Of a stretch of 64,000 nt of DNA, positions 61,732-64,000 are shown one piece after another; position 1 is the stretch's first letter, and the number at the start of each line of letters is the position of its first letter. Origin of the DNA: Microbacterium stercoris (GTDB lineage: Bacteria; Actinomycetota; Actinomycetes; Actinomycetales; Microbacteriaceae). The stretch is taken from NCBI RefSeq assembly GCF_017592545.1, contig NZ_JAGFOA010000006.1, positions 124,001-188,000 of the forward strand. The letters are read 5' to 3'. The notes below the pieces were generated by a model, which did no database searches, was not told the DNA's origin, and saw nothing but the letters and a program-made list of their open reading frames with translations. A program made the position numbers and the translations under genes.

Positions 61732-62687
61732 TGCGGCGACCCGGCGCGCTTCCCGCTCCGCAGGAGCGGCCGGCCGCGAGCCCGCTCGCGGACCCCGAGG
61801 GGCTCGCGCCGCTCCCTGAGGAGCCGCGCCGCCGCGCCTCGCTGCTGCCCTTCCGCCGCCCGGATGACGCCGATGAATCGGCCGCGGCCGACGAGCCGGT
61901 GGTCTCCGCCGAGCAGATCGCGATCGCAACGGGGGAGCGGGCGGCCGGCTGGAAGGACGTGTGGCGGGCATCGCGCGCGCGTCGGCGGGCGCTGCGGGCG
62001 GAGATCCGGCGATTCACGGCGCGATCGCGCCGGCGTCGCATGACCTGGGTCATCTCCCTCTCTTCGATCGTCCTGCTGATCGCGGGCAGCGTCGGCGCGG
62101 CCTACAGCCCGCTGTTCGCCGTCGAGCGGATCGCCATCGAAGGCACGGTGACGCTGGACCAGAACGCCCTGCAGCAGGCGCTCGCCGGACAGATGGGCCG
62201 CCCGCTGCCGCTCGTCGACCAGAGCGAGATCAAGGCCGCTCTCGTGGGCTTCCCTCTGATCGAGACCTATGCCCTCGAGGCCCGCCCGCCGCATGATCTG
62301 CTGCTGCGGATCGTCGAACGCACGCCGATCGGCGTGGTCGCATCCGATGCCGGCTTCACCGTCGTCGACGCGGCGGGCGTTGTGCTGTCGACTGCGGGCG
62401 ACAAGCCCGCGGGCCTGCCGCAGATCGACGCCGCGGGCGGACTCACCTCGCCGGCCTTCGCCGCGGCGGGACAAGTGCTGCGCTCTCTCTCCTCCGAGGT
62501 GCACGGCCTCGTCGGATTGGTCCGCGCCACCACGCCCGACGACGTCACGCTCATCCTCGGCGACGGCACCGAGGTGCTGTGGGGGAGCGCCGAGAACTCC
62601 TCGGCCAAGACCCGGGCATTCCTGGCGGCCCCCGACGGATACGGGTACTACGACGTGTCCTCGCCGCGCTCCGTCATCGTGCGCTGA
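61731..62687 (+). CDS. ftsQ: Cell division protein FtsQ
   Basis: 318 residues. About 105 residues of cytoplasmic tail rich in Pro, Ala, Glu and Arg, then one helix (about 105-126), and a POTRA domain (VERIAIEGTVTLDQNAL..., RIVERTPIGVV) followed by the FtsQ beta region. FtsQ scaffolds FtsB/FtsL and FtsI-FtsW. The tail is long compared with proteobacterial FtsQ but normal for actinobacteria. No terminator is evident after it. Confidence 0.9.
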   Translation: MRRPGALPAPQERPAASPLADPEGLAPLPEEPRRRASLLPFRRPDDADESAAADEPVVSAEQIAIATGERAAGWKDVWRASRARRRALRAEIRRFTARSRRRRMTWVISLSSIVLLIAGSVGAAYSPLFAVERIAIEGTVTLDQNALQQALAGQMGRPLPLVDQSEIKAALVGFPLIETYALEARPPHDLLLRIVERTPIGVVASDAGFTVVDAAGVVLSTAGDKPAGLPQIDAAGGLTSPAFAAAGQVLRSLSSEVHGLVGLVRATTPDDVTLILGDGTEVLWGSAENSSAKTRAFLAAPDGYGYYDVSSPRSVIVR

Positions 62688-62762
62688 CCTGTTCAGGCTC
62701 TGACGCGCCCGATCCGGCGACACGCCCGCGCCCAATCCGGGCGTGGTGCCGTTGCGCGCTTA

Positions 62763-62823
62763 CCTTCAGTGAAGGAAATGCATACCGGGCAATACTTTAA
62801 CCCTCATGTTGAGCATGAAGGTT
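62763..62823 (+). promoter_or_regulatory. Regulatory region of ftsZ with two dyads
   Basis: CCTTCA-G-TGAAGG (62763-62775) is a perfect 13-base palindrome. AACCCTCATG and CATGAAGGTT (62799-62823) form a second dyad with one mismatch around TTGAG. ACCTTCA-type half-sites are MerR-like and resemble the site upstream of the second merR gene. The FtsR-like MerR is the likely binder. Confidence 0.55.
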
Positions 62824-62871
62824 GAGGGACCGGGGATGACACCCGAAGGTTCGCAAGCATCGGAGGCCGGC

Positions 62872-64000
62872 ATGAGCCAGAACCAGAACTACCTCGCCGT
62901 GATCAAGGTCGTCGGCGTCGGCGGCGGTGGCGTGAACGCCGTCAACCGCATGATCGAGCTCGGCCTCCGTGGGGTCGAGTTCATCGCCGTCAACACCGAC
63001 GCGCAGGCGCTGCTGATGAGCGACGCCGACGTCAAGCTCGACGTGGGCCGCGAGCTCACTCGCGGTCTCGGCGCCGGTGCCGATCCCGAGGTCGGGCGAC
63101 GCGCCGCAGAGGATCACGCCGAGGAGATCGAGCAGGCCCTCGCGGGCGCCGACATGGTCTTCGTCACCGCGGGCGAGGGCGGCGGCACCGGCACGGGCGG
63201 AGCTCCGGTTGTGGCGCGCATCGCCAAGTCGATCGGCGCCCTCACCATCGGCGTGGTCACCAAGCCCTTCTCCTTCGAGGGCCGTCGCCGCCAGAACCAG
63301 GCCGAGATGGGCGTCGCAGCCCTCAAGGAAGAGGTCGACACCCTCATCGTGGTGCCGAACGACCGCCTCCTCGAGATCAGCGACCGCGGCATCTCCATGG
63401 TCGAGGCCTTCGCCACGGCCGACCAGGTGCTCCTCGCCGGTGTCCAGGGCATCACCGATCTCATCACCACCCCCGGACTCATCAACCTCGACTTCGCCGA
63501 CGTGAAGTCCGTGATGCAGGGCGCGGGGTCGGCCCTGATGGGCATCGGATCGGCGCGCGGCGCCGATCGTGCCATCAAGGCCGCGGAGCTCGCCGTCGAG
63601 TCGCCGCTGCTGGAGGCCTCGATCGAGGGCGCGCACGGTGTCCTCCTGTCGATCCAGGGTGGATCGAACCTCGGCATCTTCGAGATCAATGACGCCGCGC
63701 AGCTGGTCAAGGAGGCCGCGCACCCCGAGGCCAACATCATCTTCGGCACGGTCATCGACGACACCCTCGGCGACGAGGTGCGTGTGACGGTCATCGCGGC
63801 GGGCTTCGACGGGGGAGAGCCGCAGCAGCGCATCGAGATCCCGTCCCACGTCGCGACCCGCTCGTCCGCCCCCGCGGCCTCGAACGTCGCGGCGTCGGCG
63901 CCTGCCCCCACGGAGGCAGCGGCACCGGCTGAGCGCGAGCCCGTCGCCGTGGCGGCGCAGGTGCCGGTGCTGCCCGACTCCGGTTTCGACTCCGCGTTCG
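62872..64000 (+). CDS. ftsZ: Cell division protein FtsZ (3' end outside window)
   Basis: The frame runs off the right edge after about 376 residues. The ATG at 62872 has CGGAGG six bases upstream. The GTPase has VGGGGVNAV, the tubulin signature [12 protein letters not shown] near residue 103, VVPNDRLLE, and the T7 loop NLDFADV. After residue about 315 a variable Ala/Pro-rich linker begins. FtsZ builds the division ring; its C-terminal binding peptide lies outside the window. It has its own regulatory region, separate from ftsQ. Confidence 0.97.
   Translation, partial: MSQNQNYLAVIKVVGVGGGGVNAVNRMIELGLRGVEFIAVNTDAQALLMSDADVKLDVGRELTRGLGAGADPEVGRRAAEDHAEEIEQALAGADMVFVTAGEGGGTGTGGAPVVARIAKSIGALTIGVVTKPFSFEGRRRQNQAEMGVAALKEEVDTLIVVPNDRLLEISDRGISMVEAFATADQVLLAGVQGITDLITTPGLINLDFADVKSVMQGAGSALMGIGSARGADRAIKAAELAVESPLLEASIEGAHGVLLSIQGGSNLGIFEINDAAQLVKEAAHPEANIIFGTVIDDTLGDEVRVTVIAAGFDGGEPQQRIEIPSHVATRSSAPAASNVAASAPAPTEAAAPAEREPVAVAAQVPVLPDSGFDSAF

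Noticed and set aside
60040..61971. Long minus-strand frame opposite murG-murC-ftsQ
   Set aside because: Antisense to clear Mur ligase motifs, with Arg-rich composition only.

Overview
The window is about 70% GC, densely coded, and looks chromosomal from a high-GC Gram-positive (Actinobacteria). The mycobacterial-type gene neighbourhoods (garA-merR; aroG-pknL-Rv2175c-type-idsA; the division and cell-wall cluster), a C50 carotenoid operon and many leaderless promoters point to Microbacteriaceae, probably Microbacterium or a close relative. That assignment is inference from gene content. I see no rRNA, tRNA, CRISPR array, insertion sequence or prophage, and no gene-free stretch longer than about 250 bases.

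Layout. 1-4.5 kb: the 3' part of a very large secreted amylopullulanase with two GH13 catalytic domains. 4.5-10.2 kb, minus strand: a LOG-like protein with an MFS transporter, then a LysR regulator, an MHS-type transporter and a 3-hydroxybutyrate dehydrogenase, with a perfect palindrome between regulator and transporter. 10.2-15 kb: a ZapE-like ATPase divergent from a RecQ helicase with a phosphoribosyltransferase-like tail, then a sugar porter. 15-22.5 kb: ftsE-ftsX, two minus-strand genes (a kinase-like protein without a P-loop lysine and a flavin monooxygenase), smpB, and small genes including a prepilin peptidase, a YihY-type membrane protein and a CYTH protein. 22.5-27.5 kb: lpdA, a CopC-like protein, garA, two MerR regulators and a ParA-type ATPase. 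27.6-33.6 kb: pyc, an EspI-like ATPase with a long acidic N-terminus, and def. 33.7-43.9 kb: a FadD-type ligase, plsC, class II DAHP synthase, a PASTA kinase of PknL type, a LysM wall protein, an Rv2175c-type DNA-binding protein, a polyprenyl synthase and a DUF3040 protein. 44-49.6 kb: an overlapping operon idi-crtE-crtB-crtI-crtYe-crtYf-crtEb for a cyclic C50 carotenoid. 49.6-64 kb: the division and wall cluster mraZ-rsmH-ftsL-ftsI-murF-mraY-murD-ftsW-murG-murC-ftsQ-ftsZ, cut in ftsZ by the right edge.

Working together: the right half links isoprenoid supply (Idi, CrtE, IdsA) to pigment and probably to lipid carriers, sits beside the lipid II pathway and septal machinery, and carries a wall-sensing kinase next to a likely substrate. 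The central part joins 2-oxoglutarate/pyruvate metabolism (lpdA, garA, pyc) to division regulators (FtsR-like MerR), whose likely binding motif recurs upstream of ftsZ. Points that deserve a second look are a double, oppositely oriented array of MraZ-type boxes upstream of mraZ, the absence of murE from the cluster, the degenerate kinase between ftsX and smpB, the RecQ tail domain, and a recurrent TANNNT hexamer 6-9 bases before start codons. I found no clear sign of a wholly new defence or mobile system.
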